Shown: positions 50,231-61,402, numbered from the stretch's first letter. The stretch is 64,000 nucleotides of DNA from Culex pipiens pallens (GCF_016801865.2 NC_068938.1:75729316-75793315), one strand, 5' to 3'. Notes: generated by a model not told the origin, from the sequence alone. Made by a program: numbers and translations.

Positions 50231-52517
50231 GGGTACGTTAACCATTAGTGGACCCCTTTCCTATAGTGGACCCTCTGAAGCGTTTTTGATGAAAAATTCA
50301 ATAAAATCACAATTTCAAGCGTGTTGTTGTTTACAAATCTTTTATTTGGCATGTTCAGCATCATATAAAACAATGTTGACTGACATTGAATCGTCCTTTT
50401 CACCAAAATAAGTGTTTTGAGTTCGACATCTGAAATCAGCCATGGCCACTAGCATTTTCACAACAAAACAGCATTTATTTTTTTTTATTGAATTAACTAT
50501 CCAATCATTTTTGACTGATCATTTAACTTCAGTATGTCGAAATAATGTAAGTTTAAGGAACTTTACTAAAATAAAGCGAAGAACTGCTCATTTTCGAGCA
50601 AAAATTAGGGGGGTCCAATATAGGACAACGAAAATCCATACTTTTCCAAAAGTGGACCCCTGTAAATTTAACCTTCAAAAATGAAGAAAACGTTGTATTT
50701 AAGCAAAAGTTTGTCTTAAACATACAATAAATGCTTCTTGTAATCAACCTAAACGCATATTTTTTCAATTATGAGTATAAATATAGCTGTTTTCATGTTA
50801 AAAGTACCAACAATTCTGAAGCCGTAAGAATTTAAAATTTATCGAAGCTATAGTTAATTGTACTTAACTGAAGCATCATAAATGTAGTTTGAAATGATAT
50901 TTTATAATAATAAATCAATAACAAAACATTTTTTTTAAATAAACGTGCGTGGTTTTATCACCAACTGTAAAGCAACTGTATTGTTTAGTTTCGGTCCACC
51001 ATTTATGTTATAAATATGGAAAAATTTGAATCAAAAAAATATTTTTAAATTTATTTTTATTTTTACAGTAGTTTTTGAAAAGTTTTCTCTGATCTTTTAC
51101 GGAAATAAATGTGTTTAAATGTCTGTTAGATTTTTCCGTTGTTTAAAGCCAAATTCGTTAACAAAACATATTTTCTTATGATGAAAAGTGAGCAAAACCC
51201 ATCTTTTATTCGTTAGGGGAAAGTGGGGCAAGTGTAACAAGCTAAGGAAATGCTCGTTATAACCCATTAAAAACGTTAAAAAATCTGTCGGATTTTTTAG
51301 AATCATCTTATTCCAGGTCTTGACTGAGACTTTGATAGAACAAGTTTTTAAAAAAATCTGTTTTTTAATGTAAAAAATTGATTTTGAAATTTTTGATTTT
51401 TCGTACGTTCTACTCAACTAGTGGGGCAAGACGAACAACCCGTTGGGGCAAGAGGAACAATGCATGAAAAAACATGCAAATTTACTGACATTTGAACTAT
51501 TATCACTTAGATACATCAGATTAGGATGTATTTGAAACGTTTCTTTCATTTTTAGATTAAAAAATAATATTTTACTAGAAATTTTACCGTTTTTACGAAA
51601 AAAAAATATTACTTAGATGATAAAATAGTAAATTTTCATGATATTATTATATCGTGTATGGACTATTTTTTAAACAGTTGTTTATCAGTTTTTAAGAACT
51701 TTTATGTATTTTTTTTTCACAATAAAATATGTTGCTGCAGCAATTCGTATTTTTTTCCATACTAAAAATCCATATGGTACACTTGCCCCACCTAAACATG
51801 ATTTTTTAAAAGCTCTCTACAAAAATAACCAAAACATAAATCATACTTTATAATACGTGCAAGTCATTGGTAGGGACACTACTGATCTAGGAAAAATAGC
51901 ATTTTGAAAAAATGAGCCTTAAAACGAACCCTAAGCCTTATTTTGTACTTTCCAAATATTATAAGGAAACAAAGGTTTTGAAAAAAACTTCATTCAATCT
52001 TATGCCCCGTGGCGTTTACGTCGTTTTGGCGGTTATGTGGTAGTAGAATCAGCTAATTGCATTGCTAGCAACAATTCCTCATACTGGAAATAATAAAAAT
52101 TGTAAAAATTACAGCCTTACGAGCAATTGTTCCTCTTGCCCCATATGGTCGTCTTGCCCCACCTTCCCCTATATCTATCATTAGACCTACACCATGCATC
52201 AAAACATCCAAAATCGTTTAAATTTGGTATAAAAATAACAGTTTGCCTATAGTGGACCCGGGTCCACAATCGGATTATGGACCCGGGTCCACTATAGGAA
52301 AAGGGGGTCCACAACAGGCAAAAAAAACTTTTTTTTCAAATGGCTATTTTTCTGCTCAAAAACGAATAACTGATGAAACAAATAGTCAAAATTGTTCAAA
52401 AGACTTCAGATTTCATTGTTTTGTACAGAGGGTTATGAAAAAGTGCTTAAAATATTAAAAAAATGTAAAAAATGTGTTTCGGCTCTACTAGGGGGTCCAC
52501 TAATGGTTAAAATACCC
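50231..52517. mobile_element. 2287-bp TA-flanked element inserted in the transposase gene
   Basis: The ends are GGGTACG and AATACCC, each followed inward by TTAACCATTAGTGGACCCC or its complement. TA lies at 50229-50230 and 52518-52519. Removing the element and one TA rejoins the host codons CTC AAC TAC ATT GGT in frame, which fixes both the borders and the 2-bp TSD. The subterminal DNA repeats the word GTGGACCC many times in both orientations (50270, 50583, 50655, 52252-52310). No transposase is present; the interior holds a second element. Confidence 0.93.
51216..52169. mobile_element. Nested 954-bp TA-flanked element
   Basis: The ends are GGGGAAAGTGGGGCAAG and CTTGCCCCACCTTCCCC, with TA at 51214-51215 and 52170-52171. 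A second subterminal pair (TGGGGCAAGACGA and GGGGCAAGAGGAACAAT at 51421-51462) mirrors the right end (52120-52165). The only ORFs are short and AT-rich. Confidence 0.88.
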
Positions 52518-53656
52518 TAGTTGAGTGATAAATTATCCCCACTAAAAATACTTAAAATTGGAAAAACTCTAACGTAACCATTTTTAGTCTTGATATCAAT
52601 ACCGGAAGATTGAATTGCCTTTAATTTTTCAATTAGTGTATAAAATAAACGTTGTGGTTTAATATTCTTCAACTTAGAATTCATAAACATGCAAGGAATT
52701 AAACTAGTCAATTTTGCGCGGAATCTGTTTGGTATAACAGGACAAGATAAATAGAAAGCACATTGCGAATTCTTTCCCTTATGTGCTCCAAGTGGGTTAT
52801 CTGGTTCAAAATCATCATTGTATAAGTTAAGTGGCAAATAAAGTCGACCTGGCTCCAAATCAACTGTTCGTTCTTGCCATGCTTCACCTTGAATATGATT
52901 ACTGATTCTACCTGAATTGTCTGCTTTCAGTTTATTTATGTTTTCTATTGTCAAATCAAGAAGATTTTCTCTTTCAAAAAATTGTTTCAAAACTAATTTA
53001 AGACAGGGAATAGCAACTTTTAAAGGTTTTTGTGCTAGAACTCGCTCACCGTGCCTCGTAACAGGCATCAGTTGATTATCTACTATTTCAACCTCAGGGT
53101 CGTGAAATAAACCAGCGCTGCTCAAATAAGTTTTAACTTGGGCTTCGTTTTTGAACACGAATTTTCCCATACTTTTATCTAGTACTTCATCGATTACGGG
53201 AAAAGTTTCAGCAGATAATTTGTTTTTTAAATTAAATTTAACATTTCTTATCAATGTAGATGAAAATTCATTCAATGCTTGTATAAAAGTTATAGCTTTC
53301 TTTCTACTCAAAAGGCTATCCGATAACAATTTTAAAAGCAATTGTTTAAAGCAATCATCAATGTCGGGTTCAATTTCAACAGATTCTATTGAATCGTTTT
53401 CTTCAACATTATCATCGAACAGAACAGCTACATCTTCTGGAATATCTTCACCAACTTGCCCAACAATATCTACCCCCTGTTGAATTGCAACGCCAGCTCT
53501 AACACATCTTTTGAAATGATTACTGAACCTTTTAAAAGTGTCAAAATTCACTAAACACTGACATTTAAATTCTTTTAACTCAATGTGCGATTTCATATGA
53601 TTTAAATAATCATCTTTGTCCGTATATCTTTGTGCACAGCTGGAACAGGCGAACAT

Positions 53657-54141
53657 CTTGGAATTACACTTTTTTAACACGCGGTTGTCGTTCACTTTCA
53701 CTTTCAAGCTTTAATTGCTTTTGATTGTACTTCAAAACGAGTCACAAATTTATACTAACATAGGTAACACTTTTCCTTTCTAGGTACTTCTAAATTAAAG
53801 ATAACTTTTACCTAATATGGTATTATACACCACGGTGTTTTCTAGAAATTTCTGAGATATCTATTTTCAAGATTTTGTTTTAGATTCTTCCGTTGTATAT
53901 TGGATAATTTTAATAACAGTTTGAGTAAGTTGTTAAATGATGTTTTTTGTGTCAATCACAAAATGAAACAAGGAACAACTTTGTAGAAGATTTGAAATTG
54001 ATAAAAAAAAAATGAAAATTAAGTTTATTTTTATTAAGAAATCTTATCTTTTTTTTTATCTTTTTACATCGGACAATTATCAACATTGATTTCTCACTGT
54101 CAATTTATCTATTTAAAATCAACTATTTTTATTATTTTAGG
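53657..54141. promoter_or_regulatory. Divergent intergenic promoter region
   Basis: 485 bp separate the ATG of the minus-strand gene from the ATG of the plus-strand gene. A TATAAAT on the minus strand at 53748-53754 lies 92-98 bp upstream of the minus ATG and could be its TATA box. On the plus side, ATTATTTTAG directly precedes the ATG, so it could equally be the 3' splice site of a 5' non-coding exon lying in this interval. Confidence 0.5.
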
Positions 54142-57100
54142 ATGGACAGTGCCGAAAACAATCCCAACATCGATCCTAGACTTCTCGAGCATCTTAATCG
54201 TCATAAGCTGACACGCCTAGTTTCCCTGCTGGCGGAAGCGGAAATTACATCCAAGGACCTGGTAAAATTCCGTAGAAACCCAACCCTGGTGTCCGGAGTT
54301 TTGCCAAAAGTTCGCGACCAGTTGGATTTTACAGACTCGCTAAGGAATGTTACTATAGACCAAGGAGCGCAAACCGACATAACTTTCTTCAAAGATTTGG
54401 GGAACACAAACAACGTGGTAATAATATTAATAATAATAAACTATTATAAGATATCTAATTATAATTTTATCCTTTTAGACCCTCACGCAAATCTGCGAAT
54501 TAAACACAAACGGCCAAAAGTTTCTGCGTGCATACATCAGACCAAATGGTACGAAGGCACCAATTACGGATCCAATGCGATATCATGTGCGTAACGCACT
54601 GGTTGAACATTATTACCCCATTTGCGAGGGCAGTATCACCGACCCGTGGTTAACCCAGATGCGCGATATTGTTATGGCTGAACTGCCGGACGAAGATCCA
54701 GAGTCCTGGTATGTCGCAGCCGCTGATGGCCAACCCGCAAGTGGTCTACTTTATGATCGGTACCGAACGTATCGCAAGGGAATGCGGAAAAAGGCGCGCG
54801 AACAACAAGGCCAGAATTTGGTTAATCAGCACAGTGCTTCAGTAAAGAAAAAGCGAAAGCGTCCCGAGGTTCAAGATCCCGCCCCAGAGAGCCAACCAAA
54901 ACCGGAGTCTCAATGGACTGCTCTCACAGCAGAAGAGAAAAATGTCAACACGGGTTTGTTATGATTATGATCAAATTTGCCTATTACACTAGAAAAATCA
55001 TGCCTAACGGTAGGAGCGATCTAACTCGCTGTAGTCGTGCTTACGTTGTTTTTAGGACCATTTTTATATAAAGCTTTAAACATAAGTTGGCCTTACCAGC
55101 AACCTCTAAATACTGCACTGCCCATATTCGCATAAATGTCTCATATGGAAAAAACAACAAACTGAAAAAACCGCAACACAAGTTTTCCGACACATAAGGC
55201 TACATGTTAAGTTTTCACAAAAAAAACTTGATTTCCTCCTGATTTTTAGATCAAAGTATGTACTGGATGTTTTACACTCAAAATTAGAAGTACCCCGCGA
55301 AAAGGGTTCTATCTACCCTTTAAAAAAATACCCTTTTTGAGGGTTACTTCCACCCTTTTTTTAAGTTTTCCCGTCGTCGCCCTTTGGCAAAGGGTTACTA
55401 CCGGTAAACTTGAAAAAAGGGTGGAAGTAACCCTCAAAATGTTCTTTTTCCTTGGGATGACAGATAAAGGGTAGATAGAACCCTTTTTGAAGATTACTTC
55501 TGATTTTGAGTGTAGGCTTTTCTGAAAGAGTACACGATTTTGAACAAAACTGCATCTATAACTCAAAAGTGATGAAAATGCACATGGGACATATATGCGA
55601 ACAGGGGCAGTGCATGTTGTGATAAATAATAAACAGTTGTCTCGGAATTTGCAAAAAAAAAAATCAGCAGTTAAAACGCTTAGGCGCCCTTTTCAAATGT
55701 AACTCCACCGTGCAGTTAATCCTGGCACATGGGCGCTTTGATGTTCAAGTACAGCTTCTAAAATAGCTTAAAAGAAATTGAGAAAGTTTGCTGGTCACAA
55801 AAGTTTTGTCTCATAAGTTGTTTCAAAAGTGAAAATCTATAATTTTGATGGAAATAAGACCAAATCCTTAACCTGTCAGACATATCAGATTTTTCCCTTA
55901 ATTTTGGGAATTTTTTTTCGATTGCTCCTGAAAAGATCGATATATTGATAAGGTTTGGTAATGAAAATTCGAATTAGTTTATCATTCTTAATCGTCAATT
56001 AAAATAACTAAAATTGGAGTTATCCTCTTCTTTCAAACGCCCTCTGCTTCTAGAAGTAGTGACTAATTATAAGAAAAAAGATTTAAGCAAAACAAATTGT
56101 TAAATCACATCAAGCAAGGATAGCAATCAATCCATCTAGAAGATACATTGCCCGTGTTCGAATAATTGTCTCATAAGCAAAAATCGTAAGCATGAGAATA
56201 ACGTAAAGGTAGATTGTCCATACATAAGACTACGTGTAATTTTTAACTCAAAAGTGATTACAATTCATATGGGACATTTATGCGAACATGGGCAGTACAG
56301 TACTTGTTCGGCAACTGGATGTTCTTTAACCAGAACATTTGTTTTCATGAAACGTCACGTCATTATTAAAGAGTACACTCAATCCCCGCTGGTTGGTCAG
56401 TTTTTCGTTTGTCACTTTTAAGTTTGTACCCGTTGCAACGCGATGGTTGACAAAGTCAAACTAAAAGACGAACTGTCACTTTTACACGGGACTCACACTT
56501 ACTATCAAACGTTTTGAGCTTTGTGTAAAGAGGGCGTCAAACTTAAAAGTGACCGCGTTCGATTGACAGTTGGTGTCAAATCATCGGGGTTTCAGTGTAC
56601 ACTGTACACTCTTAAAGTATTTGCAAGTTACCTTTATTATTATTTTTGTTAAGTCAACCTAATGCAACGATGTTCCCCTCGTCATTTTTCGACTAGTCCA
56701 GTAAGCGAGCAGCATTCGTTAACTGGAATACGTTCTCAACCCAGTTACCGAACAAGTACCGTAGTTAAGTGAGAAGTCAAACGGATCCTTCAATCTACAT
56801 AGGGAGCGTTCTATTATTACGTAACGCAGTTGGGGGTGAGGGAGTCGGAGGTTGTGATACGCTCGATACAAAATTTTAAAATTTTGTATGGAAATTTTGT
56901 TACGAGGGGGGGTGGAGGTCCAAAAATCTGTTTTTTTGCGTTACGTAATAAAAGAACGCTCCCATAGGGGAAACGCTCCTATGTTTGGCAGGTTAAGGAA
57001 TCGCTCCTAATTCCAACTTATTTAGTAAAACTGTTTATACAAACTTGCTTGCTATCACTCGATTTCAGTTGAAAACGTTTGTTATGAGCTGTCATTGAAC

Positions 57101-60100
57101 GTCAAATTGCTGATATGACAGCATATGAGGCACGATGGGGTTGGGTATTGTTCCCTTAGAATGATTGAAGTATTTTTAATTTGTATTTGTAGCGGCGAAG
57201 CTTAAGCTCAGCGGTATGGGATTTTCCGACGAAGCAGCGGTGAAAATGGCGTGGGCCCAAAGCTTCAGTTTGCGACGACATGAAGCGGTTACAGGAGTAT
57301 TAAAACTGACAGAATGGGACGTGTTGAAACACTTCACGGACACCGCGGCGTTGGTAAAGTATAATTGTTTAATCATACATTGAATTTGCGTGGAATAAAA
57401 TCATACTCCAAATTACTTAACCCGCTACTGCCCAAATTATTTGTCGATTTGTTTTATTTTTCCCGTTTTAAGGGGGTCATTTTAAACACCTTTTGTTCAA
57501 CGAAAAACTTTATTACTCTTGTATTATGTTTTTTTTGTTTCATTTTTAATATTTATATTTGCATTTATCTTGTTTAGTTTATGTATGTTTCTGATAGTAT
57601 GTGTCTAACACTACCATCACCTATTATTACATTTTGTCTATTTAGTTTTTTAATGTTTTTACAGCAACTATTTACTCTTTTTTTTCATTTTTACATTGTT
57701 TACTATAGAAAAAGGCATAGTCTGGGACAATTAAAAAATTACGGCATACTTATTTTAACATATAATAAAGAAAATATTAGTGAGCTTGGTTCATATAAAT
57801 TTCAACATTTTTGTATGACCTTTCTTAACCCCAATGTCACCCCTAACGGTCACCCCCTCGTTGAAAACGGTATGCGTTTTCTCAAAATTTCTAAAATGTT
57901 TTCAAACTTTGCATTGTTTCGAAAAATAAACTACAGCAGGCCTGCCCAACGTCCGGCCCGCGACGGCTTTTTAAAATAGTTCTATGACCGGCGCTTAAGG
58001 TTGTTCATTATATATTTAATATATAAATTGATTGTCTGAATTAAACAAAAGCTTGAAATAAAAGTTTAACCTATTATAACAACGTTCTTCATGTTTGAAC
58101 TTAACTCTTATAATTTTTATATTGATATTTTTAAACTTAAAAATGGGGCAAGAAATCAAAATGACCCATTTCGAAAAAATGTGAAATTTATGAAAAAACT
58201 TGGATTGCTGTTCAAAAATGTACAAAAAGACACTAAATTTGAATTTCCTTCAGTTTTAATTATGTTAAATTTAATTAGAAGTTTTTTTCTGTTTTCTTTT
58301 TTTAAGTAAATAAGTTAGCAAAAATTAATGTATTTTTTCCAGAACAACTTTTCAGTGATAAAGTTTTTTTTTAAAGCTTTAAAAAGCAAATTATTCATAC
58401 TGAAAAAAGAGTGCTGCAAGTATTTTAAAAATATTAAAAAATGATTCGAGAAATTTGAGCGCAAAATATATATTTTTTCATAAACTTTGAATTTCGAAGA
58501 ATAACGAATTGAAAATAATTTAATAAATATTTTTTACACTTTTTAAATTTTGTTTGTGTTAAAAATTTTTTTTAAATATTTTAATAAAGGTGCACAACAA
58601 CGCAAACATTTTTTTGTAAAGGATATTCGAATACACATTTCGTTTGAATAAATTTTATCATATCTCATTGCTTTTATTTATATTGTAGTGTTGAGGAAAT
58701 AAATGTAAAAAATCGTTGCAAAAATTCATTGAAATTTGAAAAAAAAAATATAAAAAATATATCAAAGCATTTAGTTGCAATCGTCAAAAACAATTAGTAT
58801 TCAATTTTTAACAAATCCAAATTACAATAAGTCAAATAAAAACAAAAAGTTATCTTTGATTTTCATTTTTGAAAGTTATCTTTGATTTTCATTTTTAAAA
58901 TCAAGATATTTGAATCTTATTTGCAACACTAGTTCTTTTATTAATTGACTTTTAAAGAACCCAATCATAAAAAAATTAAAACAAATTTTACTTGTTCAAC
59001 TTTTATCAAATATTAGTTCCGGCCCGCCACTGCATCAGAATAATCAGATCTGGCCCGCAGGGCCAAAAGGTTGGGCACCCCTGAACTACAGTGATAATTA
59101 TTATTGAAAATTAAATAAAAAATGTGGGTTTTTTTAATAGAATTTATTCGACGTCAAAAGACAGTAAATGACTTGCCAAGTTACCACAATATTGAAACTT
59201 AAATTAAGTGATAGACAATTTTAAAAAAAACTTCATTTTGTTCCAGGTCACGATCGATTTTAATACCATTCATGGTATACGAGAGGATAAATTTCACGCA
59301 AAGCTGCCTATCTTTATACAAAGATTCAAACGACTTCATGAAGGATTTCTCAACCTTATCGAAGGAGACAAGGAGCTGTTGGCCGAAGCGGTCACTTCGT
59401 TCAAATCAGCAGATGTGAACGGTAAGTTACACTTGTATCAATATTGTAATCATTGTGAATTTTACACTGTTTTTTTGTTTTTTACCAGTTTGTCTAGATA
59501 AATTGTTTAAATATTTAACTGTTTAAACTGTTGTGAGCAGTATAGAATCTTTGTTTACACTTGGTCTTAGGCCCATTAATAATGTTTTGCTCGTTTTTTT
59601 TCTTTGAACGGTTATTTACTGTGTATGGTGTTCTATTTTTGCAGAGAAATCTATCTTCTTATCGTTCTATTGTTTGCCGCTAATCATCCGTCAAGGATTC
59701 ATAAAACGTAATGATAAGAAGACGAAACCATCTTTACTAGATTCCCGCAACGCTTTTATAACGATGACCGAGGTAATATTTTCATTAAAATAGTAAATAG
59801 GGGCAGGGAGGCAGAATGGGCCACGCTTAGTTTTTAAATAGATTGAGACCAATTATCAGGCAAAAGTATATAGAAAGGCATCAAATTGCATCACCACACC
59901 GAAAACGTTTGAAATTCGTTGTACAGTACTTGTTCGGTAACTGGGCACTCGATAATGAAATAATGAAAGAGATCTTTTTATCATGGAAATGTGTAAGAAA
60001 GATCCCTTGAGTCATTCTCAATCACTCTTGAACGTTAACCCTCTACAACCCAACGACGCCTTTAGACGGGCTTCTATTTTTAAAAAAATCGTCAAAAATC

Positions 60101-61376
60101 CCTTTTTCAACCAATTTTTGATCTTTAAAAAGCATTGGAAAGGAGAACTCTTAAAATTTTATAAAATTTATGGTTTGGAAGTTTTACTTGTTTTATGTGA
60201 CTTTGCCAATGTTTTTAAAAATGTCATTTTTTTAGGGGTCAACTTTGGCTTTGTTTTTACTAACATTTCCTATATTTTAAGTAAAAAAAAGTAAAAAAAA
60301 AAGTTTGCAGTATTTTTTCTAGAGTCCAAGACTATGCCTATACGCATTTGTTTCACAAATTAAATGATAATGGTGCCATTTGATAGCCGAAAATGTGAAA
60401 AACAAGCAAAAAAAAAAAATGAAAAAGTGACATGAACAAAAATATATAGGCAAAATGTAATGATAGGAGGTGGTAGAATAGTCCAAATAGTATCAAATAC
60501 AAACATAAAATAAACAAGATAAATGCAAATTGAACTACTAAAAATGAATAAAGGAAACATAAAACAAGAGAAGTTAAGTTTTTCGTAGAACAAAAGTTGC
60601 TCAAAATAAAAAGAAATAAAAAGAAAATTGGCCTGTAGAGGGTTAAATTAAACGGAAGGCTTGTTTTATAAGTTGACCCATTCTACCCCGCACTCTGGAG
60701 AGGTAGTCGAGAATATTTTTTTAAAGTGAATCAAAAACAATTAGGACAATTTTTTTCCTCAGCCAAGTACATACATAACATTCCAAACCATAAGCCTACC
60801 GCAGTAAATGCAAGATTTTGTAAGTTTTCTGATGTTTCTCTTTCTGCCCTCCTGCCCTTATATTTTTAAAATTTTATGTAAATATAAAAAAAATAATCGG
60901 AAAATTATTACTTAAACCTGCACAAGGGAAAAACTTTTTTTTCTTGGTAGGTTTGCGATTTTTAATAATTAAACGATTAAAAAACATGCAATGCATTAAA
61001 TATACACTTTTTAAACAATTTTTATCTTTCTAATTTTCAGACCGAGGCAAAAGTAACGGAAGCCGTTACTGAACGGCGCAAAGTCGCAGCACAACGGAAG
61101 GAGACTGTTCAACCTTTTATCGTTGCTGTGGGGAGTTTGTCAGAGATCAAAGCAGTGTTCGTAACTTTTGACGATTTGTTGGTTAAATGTCGATCAATAT
61201 CGGCAGCCGTCGATTTATGTTTCAAACTGCACTCAGTTTTTCATCTTGAGTACGCAAAAGAGTGTGAATCTGTTATGAAGTTCATACAAACCTATTTCTA
61301 CGAGATTAGATACGCCAAGGACAAGCTGGAGTCTCGTGTGCGTACCTTTATTTCGGATCTGAATCGCGATAGCTAG
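54142..61376 (+). CDS. Six-exon gene for a SAM-like companion protein, 516 aa
   Basis: Exons are 54142-54417, 54479-54953, 57193-57353, 59247-59421, 59645-59772 and 61041-61376. All junctions are GT-AG and join in phase, giving one open frame of 517 codons including the stop. Residues 14-68 form a helical SAM-like segment. Residues 168-196 are rich in aromatic and basic residues (YDRYRTYRKGMRKK). KKKRKR at 215-220 is a likely nuclear localisation signal. Residues 428-505 form a domain with a DLCFK...EY...FIQTYFYEI pattern that I recall from uncharacterised insect and SAMD3-like fish proteins, often associated with transposase-like genes. It lies head to head with the broken transposase. The introns (61, 2239, 1893, 223 and 1268 bp) are loaded with transposons, but no exon is damaged. 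The function is unknown. A DNA-binding partner or regulator of the transposase, or a domesticated protein, is a guess. Confidence 0.85.
55114..55614. mobile_element. MITE with TGCACTGCCC ends, in intron 2
   Basis: TGCACTGCCCATATTCGCAT on the left mirrors ATGCGAACAGGGGCAGTGCA on the right. The similarity extends inward to a TGTCYCAT block. It contains the MITE at 55275-55512. It is related to 56147-56297. Confidence 0.75.
55275..55512. mobile_element. Nested TA-flanked MITE with extensive self-complementarity
   Basis: CACTCAAAATTAGAAGTA is mirrored by TACTTCTGATTTTGAGTG, with TA at 55273-55274 and 55513-55514. GGGTTCTATCTACCCTTT and its complement follow inside, and ACCCTTT words continue to the centre. 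Almost the whole element can form one hairpin. Confidence 0.88.
56147..56297. mobile_element. Short MITE related to 55114-55614
   Basis: ATTGCCCGTGTTCGAATAAT at the left mirrors the right end ATTTATGCGAACATGGGCAG. It abuts the element at 56298, sharing the TA. Confidence 0.6.
56298..56761. mobile_element. TA-flanked MITE with CAGTACTTGTTCGG ends
   Basis: CAGTACTTGTTCGGCAACTGG and its complement CCAGTTACCGAACAAGTACCG bound it, with TA at 56296-56297 and 56762-56763. Inside lies a further TIR pair (TACACTCAATCCCCG near 56373 and CGGGGTTTCAGTGTA near 56586), a nested MITE of about 230 bp. A lone copy of the outer end occurs near 59924. Confidence 0.82.
56802..56963. mobile_element. MITE with GGGAGCGTTC ends
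   Basis: GGGAGCGTTCTATTATTACG and the mirrored GTAATAAAAGAACGCTCCC bound 162 bp. ATA lies on both sides (56799-56801 and 56964-56966). TACGTAACG-type ends of this sort are common in insect genomes. Confidence 0.8.
57421..57665. mobile_element. Truncated piggyBac-type MITE in intron 3
   Basis: It begins TTAA then CCCGCTACTGCCCAA. 57480-57660 aligns with the reverse complement of 60420-60600 inside the intact TTAA-flanked copy. I found no right end. Confidence 0.6.
57937..59083. mobile_element. hAT-type non-autonomous element, 8-bp TSD (copy 2)
   Basis: It starts CAGGCCTGCCCAACG and ends GGTTGGGCACCCCTG. AACTACAG flanks it exactly at 57929-57936 and 59084-59091. It is homologous to 27519-28683. 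A 25-bp-scale tandem duplication (AAAGTTATCTTTGATTTTCA) lies at about 58846-58898. It sits in intron 3. Confidence 0.94.
59800..60858. mobile_element. TA-flanked element in intron 5 hosting a piggyBac-type MITE
   Basis: GGGGCAGGGAGGCAGAATGG on the left resembles the complement of CTTTCTGCCCTCCTGCCCT on the right. TA lies at 59798-59799 and 60859-60860. An internal echo, GACCCATTCTACCCCGCAC, lies at 60674-60692. The ends are imperfect. Confidence 0.6.
60039..60642. mobile_element. piggyBac-type MITE with TTAA duplication
   Basis: TTAA lies at 60035-60038 and 60643-60646. The ends CCCTCTACAACCCA and TGGCCTGTAGAGGG are inverted with a few mismatches. TTAA plus CCY-type ends are diagnostic of piggyBac. 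The interior is AT-rich and has no transposase. Confidence 0.85.
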
Positions 61377-61396
61377 ATGCTACAGGGTTGAGCCCA

Positions 61397-61402
61397 AATA
61401 AA
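61397..61402 (+). terminator. Polyadenylation signal
   Basis: AATAAA lies 20 bases after the stop codon of the six-exon gene. Its closeness supports the assigned last exon and a very short 3' UTR. Confidence 0.6.

Larger units (their letters stand above)
49498..53656 (-). pseudogene. Broken C2H2 zinc-finger transposase-like gene
   Basis: Reading from an ATG at 53654-53656, the protein starts with a C2H2 finger (C-x2-C-x12-H-x3-H, residues 4-24) and a C-x1-C-x12-H-x3-C finger (residues 32-51). An acidic linker and helical region follow. Near residues 277-290 is a DDFE...NPLG block, and near 373 a GDNLSLN block. The frame is then cut by the element at 50231-52517. It resumes at 50228 with a CRSC motif and a DPMHDFGEG block (near 50000). 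These blocks match, as I recall, animal transposase-like proteins with a D-x-MHD-x2-EG motif, loosely comparable to CACTA/KDZ families. Near 49805-49820 the frame shifts, and the final segment (to 49498) looks like the family C-terminus, so a middle region seems deleted. There are two independent lesions, so it is inactive. Confidence 0.75.

Noticed and set aside
50238..52510. Reading the insertion in the transposase gene as piggyBac with TTAA targets and CCATTAG ends
   Set aside because: TTAA does occur at the inner TIR, but the inverted similarity extends outward to GGGTA. Only excision at TA restores the host reading frame, so TTAA is part of the TIR.
53657..53707. Extending the transposase-like ORF upstream to 53707
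   Set aside because: That start codon is TTG. The first ATG is at 53654-53656, directly before the zinc finger, and an in-frame stop lies just upstream of 53707.
57581..57979. 132-residue ORF in intron 3
   Set aside because: It overlaps the truncated piggyBac-type MITE and the start of a hAT element, and its sequence is Phe- and Leu-rich from AT composition.
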